Source: Toxorhynchites rutilus septentrionalis
Lineage: Eukaryota > Arthropoda > Insecta > Diptera > Culicidae
Length of the DNA stretch: 64,000 bases
Reading direction: 5' to 3'
NCBI RefSeq assembly: GCF_029784135.1
Contig: NC_073745.1
Span: forward strand, 84,520,666-84,584,665
Position 1 is the first letter of the stretch, and every line of letters starts with the position of its first letter. Below the pieces are notes generated by a model, which ran no database searches, was not told the origin of the DNA, and saw nothing but the letters and a program-made list of their open reading frames with translations. A program made the translations under genes and the position numbers. This document shows, piece after piece, positions 11,301 through 21,721 of the stretch.

Positions 11301-14300
11301 AAAAATTGACTTTTCAGATGGAAAAACGACTAAGTGCCGAAATTTTTTTTTTTTACATTTTTTTTTCGAGATAACAGTAAATCTCGACGAGTAATGCAAT
11401 TTTAAGACATTTGGCATCAACTTTTTTTTTTTTAAATCCACCAACACCACCAGATCTCGACGTTTCATGCATTTTGAAGAAATTTGGCATAAAAATATTT
11501 CTTTTAAGTCCCGATTTCTTTTCAGATTTTCGAGGGTCAAAAATCAAAACTTTGAGCGTTTTGAGGCACCCCTAAATCATGCCCGATTAAGTTGAAATTT
11601 TGCACAGGTCATTTTCAGGGCCAATAAACAAAATGCACATGGTCGGTTTTTGAAATTTGACACGACCATTTTCGCTGCCACCCTAATATATATATTAGGG
11701 TGGCAATGGATGTATGAGAAAAATCTCATCGTCGAATTTCAAAAACCGACCATGTGCATTTTGTTTATTGGTCCAAAAAAATTATCTGTGCAAAGTTTCA
11801 GCTCGATCGGACATGATTTAGGGTGCCTCAAAGCACTCAAAGTAGTCATTTGGCATCGAAAAAAAAAACGATTTTCTAAATTTTCTTTACTTAGATTTTC
11901 GAGGATGAAATAATCAAAACTTTAATGCTTTGATGCACCCCTGAATCATGTCCGATTGAGCTGAAATTTTGCACATGTCATTTTTTTGGACAAAATGTAC
12001 ATGGTCGGTTCTTTAAATTCGATAATTATTTTTTTTCCATACCTTCATTGCCTCTCATTTCGATTTTCGGCCAAAAATTTGTTTTCGAGAGGACATCAGA
12101 TATCGACGTTTCATGAATTTTTAAGTTATTTGGCATCGAAAAAAAAATCGATTTTTCAAATTTCCTTGGAAGATTTTCAAGGATCAATAAATCAAAACTT
12201 TGAGCGCTTTGAGGCACCCCTAAATCATGTCCGATCGAGCTGAAACTTTGCACAGATCATTTTTTGGACCAATAAACAAAATGTACATTACAGTGCCAAT
12301 GGATGTATGGGAAAAAGTGACCCTGACCCCTTCATTTACTAGTGTCGCACGGCGGTCATGTCCGATCGAGCTGAAACTTTGCACAGATCATTTTTTTGGA
12401 CCAATAAACAAAATGTACATTACAGTGCCAATGGATGTATGGGAAAAAGTGACCCTGACCCCTTCATTTACTAGTGTCGCACGGCGGTCAAAGTTTGAGT
12501 TTTTTGAAAACCGAAAAATCACCCAATCAAAATCAAAGCAAATCGGGGTTTTCGAAAAAAAAATTTGATGCCAAATGTCTTCAAATTGCATGAAACATCG
12601 AGATCTACTGTCATCTCAATTTTTTTTTGTCAAAAAATCGACGTTCTTGGACTTTGTCGTTTTTTGGAATACGAGGCAAAACGTATGGTTCAGGGTGCCA
12701 ATGAAAATCATAATATCGATTTTTCATACGGGACTCCCTGCGAAATGTTAATTTGCACGATAAAATACCCTCTGCAAAGTATTAGTCCATTCGGACTTCA
12801 TTTACTATTGTCGCAGATTCAAGTTTTCTGAAAACCGAAAATCACCCAAGGGGGGAAATGGGGGTTTTCAAAAAAAAAAAAGTTGATGCCAAATGTCTTA
12901 GAATCGCATGAAACGTCGAGATTTACTATTACATCGAAAAAAAAAATTTTCGTCAAAAATCGACTTTTCAGACAAAAACGACCATGCGCCGAAAAGTCAA
13001 TTTTCGACAAAAAAAATTTTTTCGAGCAATTCGGGCAATTCTAAGACATTTGGCATCAAAAAATTTGTTTTGAAAAGCCCGATTTCCTTTACTCCTTGGT
13101 TGATTTTTCGGTTTTCAGAAAACTTAAATTTTTACATCGGCGACAATAGTAAATAAAGTCCGAATAAACTAATATATGCAACGGGTATTTTATCGTGCAA
13201 ATTAACATTTCGCATGGAGTCCTGTATGGAAAATCGATATGACGATTTTCATCGGCACCCTAAATCATACGTTTTGCCTCGTATTGCGAAAAACGACAAC
13301 GTCCCAGAGCGTGGATTTTTTGACAAAAATTTTTTTTTGAGATGACAGTAGATCTCGACGTTTCATGCAATTTGAAGACATTTGGCATCCTCCCCCCTTG
13401 GGTTATTTTTCGGTTTTCAAAAAATATATAGGAGGTTGTGTCCAAGATACGACCGCATTGTTGACGTAGAACTACGCTGTTATTTTATATAAGTCGCTCG
13501 TTTATACCTTGGGATATTATTCTATAATGCTGTGAAATTTTAGAAACAACTGCTTAGTAGAATAATCTCTGAAGTGGTTTTTTCGTTGTAGAATCAGTTG
13601 AGGATAATTGATTCATGATTCATTCTTGCCCTCGCAAAACAATACACTAGCTGATCGTATGTCGCAATTTATTTCATGGCAATGCATTGGAAATTTACCT
13701 CGAACGCTATTCCGGTGGCCTTTTTCGCAATTGACATAGACTCGGCTACAGTCGATTATATACATGTTACACCAGCACCATTATTCCACATCTCATAACT
13801 ACATCAATATATCTTTGCCACCACATGGAAACAACAACAATGACAATACTTGCAAGTATCAAATATCATGCTACATGTTATTTAGCATTGCTTCAAAGGA
13901 ATCGCACTTCTAGGCATCGTTCGTAAAAAGGTAAACCAAGCGCCAAACAAGCATTCGCCATAGCATGCATACAGAGCCATACATTGGTGGCTTGAAACTA
14001 CTAGGAATATAAAACACTTCTCATCAGTTTGCGCTATTCTCAAAAGAAACGCTCCTGTTTATATTGGTGGCCTCGAAAAAAAGTTGCATTACTTTCTCAT
14101 GCTCGAGAGAAGCGCAGCTGTCACCCTAAGTGGAGGAAGTTTTGTTACTGGCAAGCGAAACCTAATCACATACAAAATTCCAGAACGACATATTCTTTCT
14201 TGGTGACTATACAAGCGAAATAAACTCTTTTTGTTAATAACAACCTCGAAAACAGTAGCAATGCTTCATTATGATCAATATTAGCGCAAATGCAATCCTA

Positions 14301-15925
14301 GTTGAAGGCAGTTTTGCGACTGGCACGCGAACCCAAATAACTTATAACATTCCAGTAAGACATTCAAGATGCTTGGTATTCCCCAAATAATTTTTTGGTG
14401 CACCAAAGGCACCAACGAAGCCCTTATGGTGACGGAAAACAAACAATGTTAACTGCTTGGAAAAAGCCTGAATTATGCCACACAGCTTGTACTCTGCTGT
14501 AACACCCATCGATGCGAATTCGCTGATGTGTTTGTCAAGAGCGAGGAGAGCTTGATTTTGGTTGCTGCCTGGGTAACAGCGTTTACATTTTCGACCGACG
14601 CGCCGAAATCGCCTACTTCGCTGTGGTTCGATGCGGTGTCACACTCGCGAAGGCACTCACTGCACCAGCATCGCGTGCATCATTAAATGACGCTTGCCTC
14701 GAAATTTTATTGCCCCTGGCAATGCGTTCGTTTTTCGCAGGGCTCGACCTGTCTTCCTCTTCTTCTTGCTCATCACACACTACGTGAAGCGTCCAATTTA
14801 TGACGCGGAAAGAAAAACACACCATACGAATAACGCGCGAAAAACGAACAGAAAAAGCAAACGACGATATCCAAGTTGGATTACCACTGGTGGGGTCCAA
14901 TCTTAGATCGAAGCGCAGCGAAAGCAAAGTGAACTGGATTGCTCAACAGTCCGATGCCGAATGAAAGTTTGCCTCAGCGAGATCCACTGTTTATACTCAA
15001 GGCAAATATTCCCCTTCATTCTTCTACTTTTCCTTTGTTCACGGCGACTTCAAATCCTACGATTTCCCCTTCGTTGGTCGTCGATAAGTTGCTCGTTATA
15101 GACAGCTCTGTTTGGGAAAGCACACAAATGGACAGAACAAATGTATGGAAAAATGGAAACGCCCAAAGTTTCCATGAATTTTAACCATTTACAAACCAGG
15201 GGATTCTAATGTATAGCATATTAAACAAATCTTAGGGTGCTCATACACTGTTTGACCGAAGCCAAATATTTGACTCTTTTTGACAGATAGAATTTGGTCA
15301 ACGTGTACAGATCAAATATATTCTACACAAAACTCGACAAGCAAATATTAAATTATTGGATGCCTAAAATATTTTTTCAGTCTGTTCTTCGAACCTATCG
15401 GTACATGGTTAGGTTACCTTGAATATTTCAGTTGATTTTTTCCATGGTCGGTGTTTGATGTTGTTTACTACTGTTGAAAATTGAAGAGTGGCAAACAAAA
15501 TAGTGTTTGTACAAATATCAAATCAAACCTTATCTGTCAAAAAATAACAAATATTTGACCTCCGGGCAAACAGTGTACGGCCACCTTTAGGGAATTTCCG
15601 ATTCGTTTGGCATGTAAATCGCTAAAATCCGTTCGCGGCAAAAATAGTTATTAACGTTAACTTTATTTCATAAAAACGTGACCTGTTTTCTGATTTGGCA
15701 CCCTTAATGAAAGACGTAGTTCTACGTCAAAACTCCAACTTTGACCGCTGTGCGACACTAGTAAATGAAGTCCGATTGAGTTGATATTTTGCATAGGGTA
15801 GTTTTTCGTGAGAATCAACATTTTTAATCAAATTCGCTTTGAAAATTCGAGATGGTTATTTTCATTGGCACTCTAATGTACATGGTCGGTTTTTGAAATT
15901 TGACATGACCATTTTCGCTGCCACC

Positions 15926-16014
<89 letters not shown>

Positions 16015-18367
16015 AAAAGCTCTGTACTGTTAAATTCGTCGGTCATCTGGAATGCGTAATTTCATCTGAGATGAGCAAACCCATTTAATCTGCCATAAGA
16101 GCCGTTGCATGCTAATACTGCTAGAACTCCTACTCCTACTCCTACTTATGGTTCAAATGAACCAATGCAGAATATGTCTCGTTTTTTCAATAGGTGTTAC
16201 CACGTCTTCAATTTAAATATGTCGCATGAAACAAATATACAGTAGAACCCCGATTATCCGCGAAATAGTCTGGCTAGGTCACCGCGAATAACGATAATCG
16301 AGGATAACGCGATATATGACTAAAAATTAGGTGTAAACACGAAATAAAGATATTTCAGCATGAAAACTATGTTTTATCAATACAGAAAACATTAAAATAT
16401 TCATCTGCAAGGTCGTGCGCACCAGTGGTCAGATAATATGAAAGCTATGACCAAACCAAAAGAACAAGCACCTACGTCTCACTGATAAATTTTGGGAAGC
16501 TTTATAGAACTACTATGGAACTTGCTTTCGCGGATAATCCCCACCGCGGATAATCCCCACCGCGGATCATCCGCTCGCGGATAATCGAGGTTCCACTGTA
16601 TATAGATTTACACGTGTTTTTTGTTAATTTATGCCACTCTATTTGTTCTATTATCATCATTGGGGCACAATTTTACCTGTTGACTAAATAAACAAACAAC
16701 GATTTTGCGTAACATATATTACACAAAATCGATGTAAGTCTGATGAAGTTCTTCATTACTTGCATAACTTTCAATTCCGTAGACTGACCCCTTATATAGA
16801 ATTTTGATATAGGGGGTAATTCAACGGAATTGAAAGTTATGCAAGTAATGAAGATCTTCAACAGACTTACAACGATTCTAAGAAATCAAGGACAGAGTCC
16901 TATATCAAAGGCATAAAAACTACATTTCCTACTTAATTGTGATCACTTTCAACCTCTTTGCAGATCGTAAAACATGAATCCACCGCAAATGCCATGATAT
17001 GCTGCTCCTGTCGAATGTCGGTAGAAGAATGGCATACGTTCCGTGAGTCATGTATGAGGAATGATGAAGTTTATCAGCGAGTTATTTCACGCTCGATCAC
17101 GAGCAGCGCAACGTTCGACAAAACCACCCTCACTGATGAAGATAGCAGGGCTGTGATATTGAAAAACGAACCTAGCTACATCGACGCCAAACCAGCAGAG
17201 AACGATGACGCAGATTTTGAGCAGATGCATTATAAAGATGAACAACTTTCGAACAGTTGCTGTGATGATAACTATGAGATTGACAAATCGGACGACAAAC
17301 AAATGGATAACGATGACGACGATGATTGTCCTGATTTTGAAGAGATTGAATTCGATGAAGTGTCAGACAGTTCCAGCGACGACGAGTATGTAGTGAAGAG
17401 CACTGTATTTTCAACACGGAACAAAGTGAACAAGATAAATACTACACTCGAAATAATACCACTGAAAAAACGCGGTGGTTCCAGAATTCAAACGAAAAAC
17501 ACAAAAGATACTGATATTCCTGGCTTGAATCAAGAAGCTCCAACGCTTGATAAATCACAGGAAATAGTTGCCAAAAAAGTTTCGAGTAGAATCCGAATCA
17601 GCCCAGTAAAAGTAAGCAAGAAACGAGGTAGACCCAAGGAAGCAATAAGAAATGCAAAACGTGCTGAGGTCTGTACTATTTGTGGGAAATGTATTAAAAA
17701 TATGACTGAGCACATGAGAATACACAATAATGAAAAAAGGTATTCCGATAGCGTTATATATTTATAATACGACCCAAAAAACATTCAATGATCTGTTTTA
17801 TAGGCACCAGTGTCCGTACTGCTCGAAGGCGTTTGTAAGTACTTCCAATTATAATTCCCACGTAAACATCCACACTCGTGCTAAAATGTATAAATGTGAT
17901 CTCTGTGATAAGCAATATGCAATGCTCAACAGCCTGAAGCAACACCGAATAACGCACTTCAAGGAACGTATATACGTATGTCCTGTATGTGGGAAGGCAT
18001 ACTACCAGCCAACCGGTTTGGCTAGACATAAACGAACCCATTATGAGGAACCTAAAATTAAATGTTCTGCCTGCGATAAAATGTTCATGACGAAGTATAT
18101 TTGTTCATTCAAAAGTCCTAGAATATTAACAGTATTGCTTCTTTCTTTCGCAGTGCGGATCTTCGAAAACATTTCACCAAACATTTGGACGAAAAACCGT
18201 TCAGCTGTGAGATATGCAGTCGGGCTTTTAGCCGGAAAGACAATCTTCGTACTCACATGAAAACCCACCGAGGGATTACGCCAACATCCAGAAAAGCTTC
18301 CGCGAATACGAAATCATCCAAAACCACCGGAAACAATACTCCCGAGACGACTGCCATAACTGAGTGA
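5383..18367 (+). CDS. ZAD / C2H2 zinc-finger protein, four exons, six fingers
   Basis: Exons are 5383-5523, 16964-17739, 17804-18094 and 18154-18367; all donors are GT and acceptors AG, and the sum is 1,422 nt (473 residues plus stop). The N-terminal zinc-finger-associated domain has CRLC at residues 5-8 in exon 1 and CCSC at 60-63 in exon 2, so a phase-0 intron of 11.4 kb divides the domain. A long acidic stretch follows, then an AT-hook-like KKRGRPK near residue 265 and six C2H2 fingers from about residue 283 to 450; finger 1 is atypical with a shortened spacer. ZAD proteins are insect-expanded nuclear DNA-binding proteins that dimerise through the ZAD. The last intron is only 59 bp. The start ATG is placed four residues before the first ZAD cysteine, as usual. 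The specific target and name are unknown. Confidence 0.92.
6079..6383 (+). mobile_element. tRNA-derived SINE with 13-bp TSD and (GAA)n tail
   Basis: The SINE body is 6092-6370. TSDs agctgacccagca at 6079-6091 and 6371-6383 are identical. The head carries Pol III box A (TGGCCGAGTGGTTAGCG) and box B (GGTTCGATTCC), followed by a tRNA-unrelated body and a (GAA)n 3' tail. A second copy lies inverted at 49363-49629. Confidence 0.92.
6931..7763. mobile_element. Composite of Tourist/Harbinger-like MITE ends
   Basis: The left end (6931-7045) and right part (7545-7763) are inverted copies of the MITE seen intact at 37548-37732: the terminus GGCTGATGTCACATTAGGCG, the cggcggcgaatccgcc segment and the gagccatgtcacacagagcg core. 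The right part carries two stacked copies of the end sequence, near 7710 and 7755. The 500 bp between the arms includes a different AT-rich repeat (7240-7500). Flanks are TA-rich but not a clean TTA pair, so the insertion history is unclear. Confidence 0.7.
7240..7510 (-). repeat. AT-rich dispersed repeat, copies also at 27270-27480 and 29390-29610
   Basis: The reverse strand contains gaatgaaaattagctttt followed by a caaattagtat segment, which recurs on the plus strand near 27290 and 29405 and in weaker form near 3520 (minus). Ends were not resolved, so the class is unknown. Confidence 0.55.
7855..8260 (-). pseudogene. Decayed Tc1-like transposase remnant
   Basis: The minus strand near 7870-7980 resembles the region of the Tc1-like element at 20432-22008 that encodes NLIGSDGKSWVHRP, and the 8180-8260 stretch resembles that element's 3' flank (aagtatgctt... 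aaatgcattttt). Frames are broken throughout, and no catalytic triad can be read. Confidence 0.6.
9069..9155 (-). mobile_element. 5'-truncated retroposon end with 12-bp TSD
   Basis: The TSD aagtggaatttt occurs at 9069-9080 and 9144-9155. Between them lies a 63-bp insert that on the minus strand ends in a (GAA)n-type tail preceded by a conserved 'tttaaacc...aaagcc' 3' end. A similar truncated copy lies at 55648-55694, so this is the 3' end of a LINE or SINE family. Confidence 0.75.
9170..9660 (-). pseudogene. Degenerate coding remnant, helix-turn-helix-like
   Basis: The minus strand reads short transposase-like stretches such as KKDLAEIGRKLGRSKNGI, which has the look of a homeodomain-like HTH of a DNA transposon. 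Flanking frames are interrupted. It may be a Tc1/mariner or pogo relative; the family is not established. Confidence 0.35.
9690..9960 (-). pseudogene. Pogo/Tigger-like CENP-B HTH remnant
   Basis: Minus-strand residues such as GRIVEWLLAKGKAEFPVGIK resemble the CENP-B-type HTH region of pogo-like transposases (pattern ELVEWI...GFPV). It is a 63-residue fragment without a DDE domain. Pogo-like MITEs occur elsewhere in the window (16240, 29103, 47283). The assignment rests on pattern only. Confidence 0.4.
10547..11063 (+). mobile_element. Feilai-type tRNA SINE with 12-bp TSD
   Basis: The TSD atctagattttt lies at 10547-10558 and 11052-11063. The body starts with a GGTCTCCGTAGCCACATTGG head (box A-like TTGGTTGCGCG, box B-like GAGTTCAAAAC) and ends in an AATAAATAAATGGG-A tail. 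This head is characteristic of the Feilai family of Aedes. I recall it from family knowledge; no search was made. Confidence 0.85.
11688..12224. repeat. Continuation of the degenerate repeat block around a short TA run
   Basis: A short (TA)n at 11688-11700 is flanked by inverted copies of a 'caaaaaccgaccatgtgcat' type motif (11640-11660 on minus, 11745-11765 on plus). The pattern suggests a small palindrome centred on the TA run. Confidence 0.6.
12225..12487 (+). repeat. Near-perfect 131/132-bp tandem duplication
   Basis: Two head-to-tail copies (12225-12355 and 12356-12487) begin at 'tcatgtccgatcgagctg' and end at 'gtgtcgcacggcgg'. They differ visibly only by one base in a T run, so the duplication is recent compared with the decayed block around it. 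Confidence 0.9.
13432..15731 (+). repeat. Repeat family ending in the gacgtagaactacg palindrome, long copy
   Basis: The left end reads 'gaccgcattgttgacgtag' and the right end 'gaaagacgtagttctacgtc'. The last 150 bp (ttaacgttaactttatttca, cgtgacctgttttctgattt) match 23600-23716 and 56600-56683. Both ends carry the same short motif in inverse orientation, so it may be a DNA-transposon-like element of about 2.3 kb. ORFs inside are short and unrecognised; I see no gene in 13450-15700. Confidence 0.6.
15929..16011. repeat. (TA)n microsatellite, about 41 repeats
   Basis: Uninterrupted alternating TA. Any ORF through it is an artefact. Confidence 0.98.
16238..16600. mobile_element. Pogo/Tigger-like MITE, copy 1
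   Basis: The element is 16240-16598, flanked by TA on both sides. TIRs are CAGTAGAACCCCGATTATCC and its near inverse ending GGTTCCACTG. The right end has three stacked 'cgcggataatcc' units. Two more copies are at 29103-29237 and 47283-47620. Confidence 0.88.
16734..16870. repeat. Long hairpin (47-bp arms, 43-nt loop) before a splice acceptor
   Basis: The left arm is 16734-16780 and the right arm 16824-16870, almost perfectly complementary around 'ttgcataactttcaattccg'. It sits 93 bp upstream of the acceptor of ZAD exon 2. The flanks (aacgattttgcgtaa) and loop (agactgaccccttatata) match a repeat near 62585, so it is part of a dispersed family rather than a gene-specific structure. Confidence 0.8.
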
Positions 18368-19800
18368 AGGATTTCTTTTTCGTTCGTGCAAATCAATCAA
18401 TCGGTCCTCCGATGTATATTTGTTACATCTGTCCATTTAATTTCGAATATAGATATCTATTAAGCAACGACTTGTTTGGTTTTCTTATTACATCAATCTT
18501 AAATCGTTAGTTCAGTTCCGGTTTTGGTTAACATCAAGTTCACTTCATAGGACTCAACAGCTAGATTCTCCACAACGAGAAATCTACATTTAGTGTTTCC
18601 TCGTCTATTTCAATTCGGTCGGCAATATTTGCGAAGACTTATCAAACTGTTCGTGCGCAAAGGTAACAACAGCTGCTGTGTTTTATACAACGAATGGACA
18701 ACAACAGAACATGCTGGAACCGTAAGCCGCCGTAATGCTATGAAATTAAATACTAATAGTTACACAAAAACGCTTCCCGTGGGATCGTTTTCTAACGATG
18801 GCGCCGATCAACGCTCAAAACAAACAGTATATTCTAACATTTTACTAACCGCGCTTGATTGTGACTTCAAATTCCATCTAAACAAAATATGCCATCACTG
18901 TCCTCATTGGTGTATGGTTTGTTTGAACATAGAAATCTTACTTACACGGGTGCCGTTGACTATAACGCGCGAGGTATGTGGTCTGAAAGTATAAAAAATT
19001 CGAAAAAATAATCAATCCGTGATGTAGGCTGTGTTGATATGAAATTATGTGCAAAACAATTAGAAGAAATGATCTGATGAATTAGAATTAACATTGTCAA
19101 TCATTAGTAATAATCGTAATCAATGACCATTCGATGTTCTGTGTCATTCCCACGTATCAAAACTTAATGGGACTATGTCACGACAGCATTTTTCCTTCTT
19201 CCACACGTAGTTGGATCTGATTAGCATGCGGGCTGTGTACTTTCATTCTCGCTGTTGTATTCCGCCTTGTTTCATTCAAACAATTTGAAATGGTTGGTTT
19301 GCGTGTCATTTACGAAAGTTATTGCTACCGATTGATTGAGTTTCTGATGCGCTATCAGTTGAGACACAAATACAATCCAGCATAGGGCAGTTAAACTGAT
19401 TCACAACCGACAAGCACGGATGTATTGTTTCGCTGGATGAATCAGTGAAATATACAAACTGTCCGCCGCCAACCGATAGATAAATGAAATCGTTGGCACT
19501 TCATTCTTCAATACCGAAAGGCAATAAAGATAGCGGCTATCTCATGAGTTTTAAGCTGTTCACATGAGACATCAACGAGTCACCAACCAAAAGTGTGGAT
19601 TTCTTTTAAAAACTTTTGAACGACAAATTACTAATCTATATTATTTGTATGATAACGTTTTCCCTGGAAACTTGGACTGGTGAATGTACTTTTATGTTTC
19701 TTTGAATTCATTTTATATTCAACTTGTTTTGTGTATCTCCTATATCTTTCAGGACTCATCCAAATAATTTTCTTTCCTCATAGTTACACATTCCATCTGC
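18368..19800. other. 3' flank and spacer after the ZAD gene
   Basis: No recognised gene or mobile element. A 133-residue plus ORF at 18593-18994 has no domain, no splice context and ordinary noncoding composition, so it is not annotated. Confidence 0.5.
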
Positions 19801-19802
19801 CC

Positions 19803-19876
19803 TGTGATTGTTGGGCTGTCTCTCTTGTCTCTATTCTCTCTCACTATCTTCTCTCACTCTCTCTCTTTCTCTATCT

Positions 19877-19907
<31 letters not shown>

Positions 19908-20107
19908 TTCTCTATCTTCTCTCACTCTCTCTCTCTCTCTCCCTCTCCTTTCCTTTCCCTCTCTCTCTCTCCCTCTCCTTTCCTTTCCCTCTCTCCTCTC
20001 TTTCTGCCTTCTTTTTCATCTTCACTTTTTTCTTCTCTTTCACTTTTCTCTATCTCTCTCTTTTTCTTCTTTTTCTCTCTTCTCTCTCTTTTCTCTCCTT
20101 TTTCTTC
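19803..20107. repeat. Polypyrimidine (CT)n low-complexity tract
   Basis: About 300 bp of CT/TCTTT-rich sequence with a partly duplicated 'ctctccctctcctttccttt' unit. Overlapping Leu/Ser-rich reading frames in all three phases are by-products of composition. Confidence 0.97.
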
Positions 20108-20718
20108 TATCATCTGATAACAAGATTAATGTCATGTGCTGTCCAGCTCAATCCCCAAACTATGGTCGATTGACTAGGCCGAACAAAAATGCAGGAATCT
20201 TACTGTATTGTTTTTATATGAATGAACATATAGGGGAAGTGAGGGTAAGACAGACATTTAAAGAAAATCTTCAATTGTATCTTTGGAAACTCATGTTTCC
20301 CAAAACTTGAAAGCAGTTTCTTACAATTCAATAAACTATTTTTTGAAATATCGGTCAAATGTTTTTTTTTTACTGAAATTAAAACAGACCAAAAAGTTGA
20401 ACTTTTTTTCGATGCGAGTGATATGGACATACAGTGTCGGACAACAGAATAGGACCACAGCTCAATCCAAAACAGAAAGTGACAAAACTTTGAGAAAAAA
20501 AATTCCATTTAAGATCATCAAACCATTTACAAATTGTAAATTCCATTCTTCGAAGAAATTAAAATCATCCGTAGTTAAACCAATTGTCCTTTATTTAAAA
20601 ATGCGTTTTAAGCATACTTACTGACTAAAATAACGCGACATAAAATAGGACCGCTTTAGAATTCATGATAAAAAAAATTTAAAAGAAAGGAAATTCATAC
20701 CGTGATCGATTTGCAGGG

Positions 20719-21327
20719 TTAGTACTTGGTGGTATAACCCTTATTACGCATCACTTCTCGCACCCGGTTCGGCATCGACTCCACCAGCTTTTGGCACGTT
20801 CTCAGCGGGATAGCGTACCACACCGCCTGGATTCTCTCCCACAGCTGCTGCTTGTTTTTTGATTTTTCGGTGTACACCTTACGTTTAACTATTTCCCATA
20901 GGTTCTCTATGGGATTGAGATCAGGGGACTGTGCTGGCCACTCCATAACGTCTACCTTATTATCCTGGAACCACTTTTTAACCGTTTTAGCGGTATGTTT
21001 GGGGTCGTTGTCCTGCTGGAACTGCCACTTTAGGGGCATCTCCCACTCGGCGTGTGGCAGCATTACTTCCCGAAGTATCTGGGCGTAGAGATGCTGGTCC
21101 ATAATCCGGTCTATCCAGTACAAGGGACCCACCCCGTACCAAGAAAAGCACCCACACACCATGATGTTACCTCCTCCATGTTTGAATGTTTTATTTGTAT
21201 ACTGGGGCATATACGCACAGCCGAGTGGGCGATGGACCCAACTCTTTCCGTCCGAGCCGATGAGGTTCACTTTGGTCTCATCCGACCACAGCACATTTCT
21301 CCATAGTTTCTCCTTTTCCGGGTCCAT
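20719..21327 (-). pseudogene. Tc1-like transposase, C-terminal DDE part, left arm
   Basis: 202-residue reading frame starting MDPEKEKLWRNVLWSDETKV. The catalytic residues are visible: Asp in WSDETK, Asp in QQDNDPKHTA and Glu in SPDLNPIENLWE (DD34E). The N-terminal paired-type HTH is missing because the element folds back at the centre. It ends YTTKY-stop. It is not functional as a full transposase. Confidence 0.9.
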
Positions 21328-21336
21328 CGCCCGGAT

Positions 21337-21721
21337 TATGGACCAGCATCTCTACGCCCAGATACTTCGGGAAGTAATGCTGCCACACGCCGAGTGGGAG
21401 ATGCCCCTAAAGTGGCAGTTCCAGCAGGACAACGACCCCAAACATACCGCTAAAACGGTTAAAAAGTGGTTCCAGGATAATAAGGTAGACGTTATGGAGT
21501 GGCCAGCACAGTCCCCTGATCTCAATCCCATAGAGAACCTATGGGAAATAGTTAAACGTAAGGTGTACACCGAAAAATCAAAAAACAAGCAGCAGCTGTG
21601 GGAGAGAATCCAGGCGGTGTGGTACGCTATCCCGCTGAGAACGTGCCAAAAGCTGGTGGAGTCGATGCCGAACCGGGTGCGAGAAGTGATGCGTAATAAG
21701 GGTTATACCACCAAGTACTAA
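21337..21721 (+). pseudogene. Tc1-like transposase, C-terminal fragment, right arm
   Basis: Identical at protein level to the end of the left-arm frame from MDQHLYAQILREV to the stop, but the first catalytic Asp (WSDETK) lies outside the mirrored part, so only the second Asp and the Glu remain. Upstream in-frame residues from 21161 are antisense of the left arm. Confidence 0.9.

Larger units (their letters stand above)
8270..13430. repeat. Degenerate repeat block with recurring non-coding motifs
   Basis: Several sentences of sequence recur in both orientations: a 'gatgccaaatgtctt' motif, 'catgaaacgtcgagat', 'ccaataaacaaaatgtacat', 'tgtccgatcgagctgaaa' and 'ttgagttttttgaaaaccg'. Examples on plus include 10395, 11220, 12570 and 12890; on minus 11400, 12130, 13050 and 13375. 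The same motifs appear at 15740-15900. No coding capacity is evident. It behaves like nested or tandemly rearranged copies of one long non-coding element with foldback tendency; the class is unresolved. Confidence 0.6.
5524..16963 (+). other. 11.4-kb first intron of the ZAD gene, packed with repeats
   Basis: The donor is GTGAGT at 5524 and the acceptor is ctttgcag ending at 16963. It contains a tRNA-SINE, Tourist-like MITE copies, a Tc1 remnant, a Feilai SINE, a pogo-like remnant, a (TA)n array and a palindrome just before the acceptor, each listed separately. In 5525-6078 and 6384-6930 I recognise nothing beyond unique or decayed sequence. Confidence 0.85.

Noticed and set aside
14029..15184. 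Several short ORFs in 14.0-15.2 kb
   Set aside because: All under 110 codons, overlapping on both strands, without motifs; they lie inside a non-coding repeat copy.
15839..16033. ORFs with Tyr-Ile repeats (also at 22752-22973, 53596-53835 and 54829-55041)
   Set aside because: They read through (TA)n microsatellites.
18593..18994. 133-aa plus ORF after the ZAD gene
   Set aside because: No recognised motif, no splice context and no neighbouring transposon feature; likely chance.
19680..20310. Long Leu/Ser-rich ORFs in all three plus frames
   Set aside because: They are translations of the (CT)n tract; simultaneous openness in several frames and lack of any domain mark them as composition artefacts.
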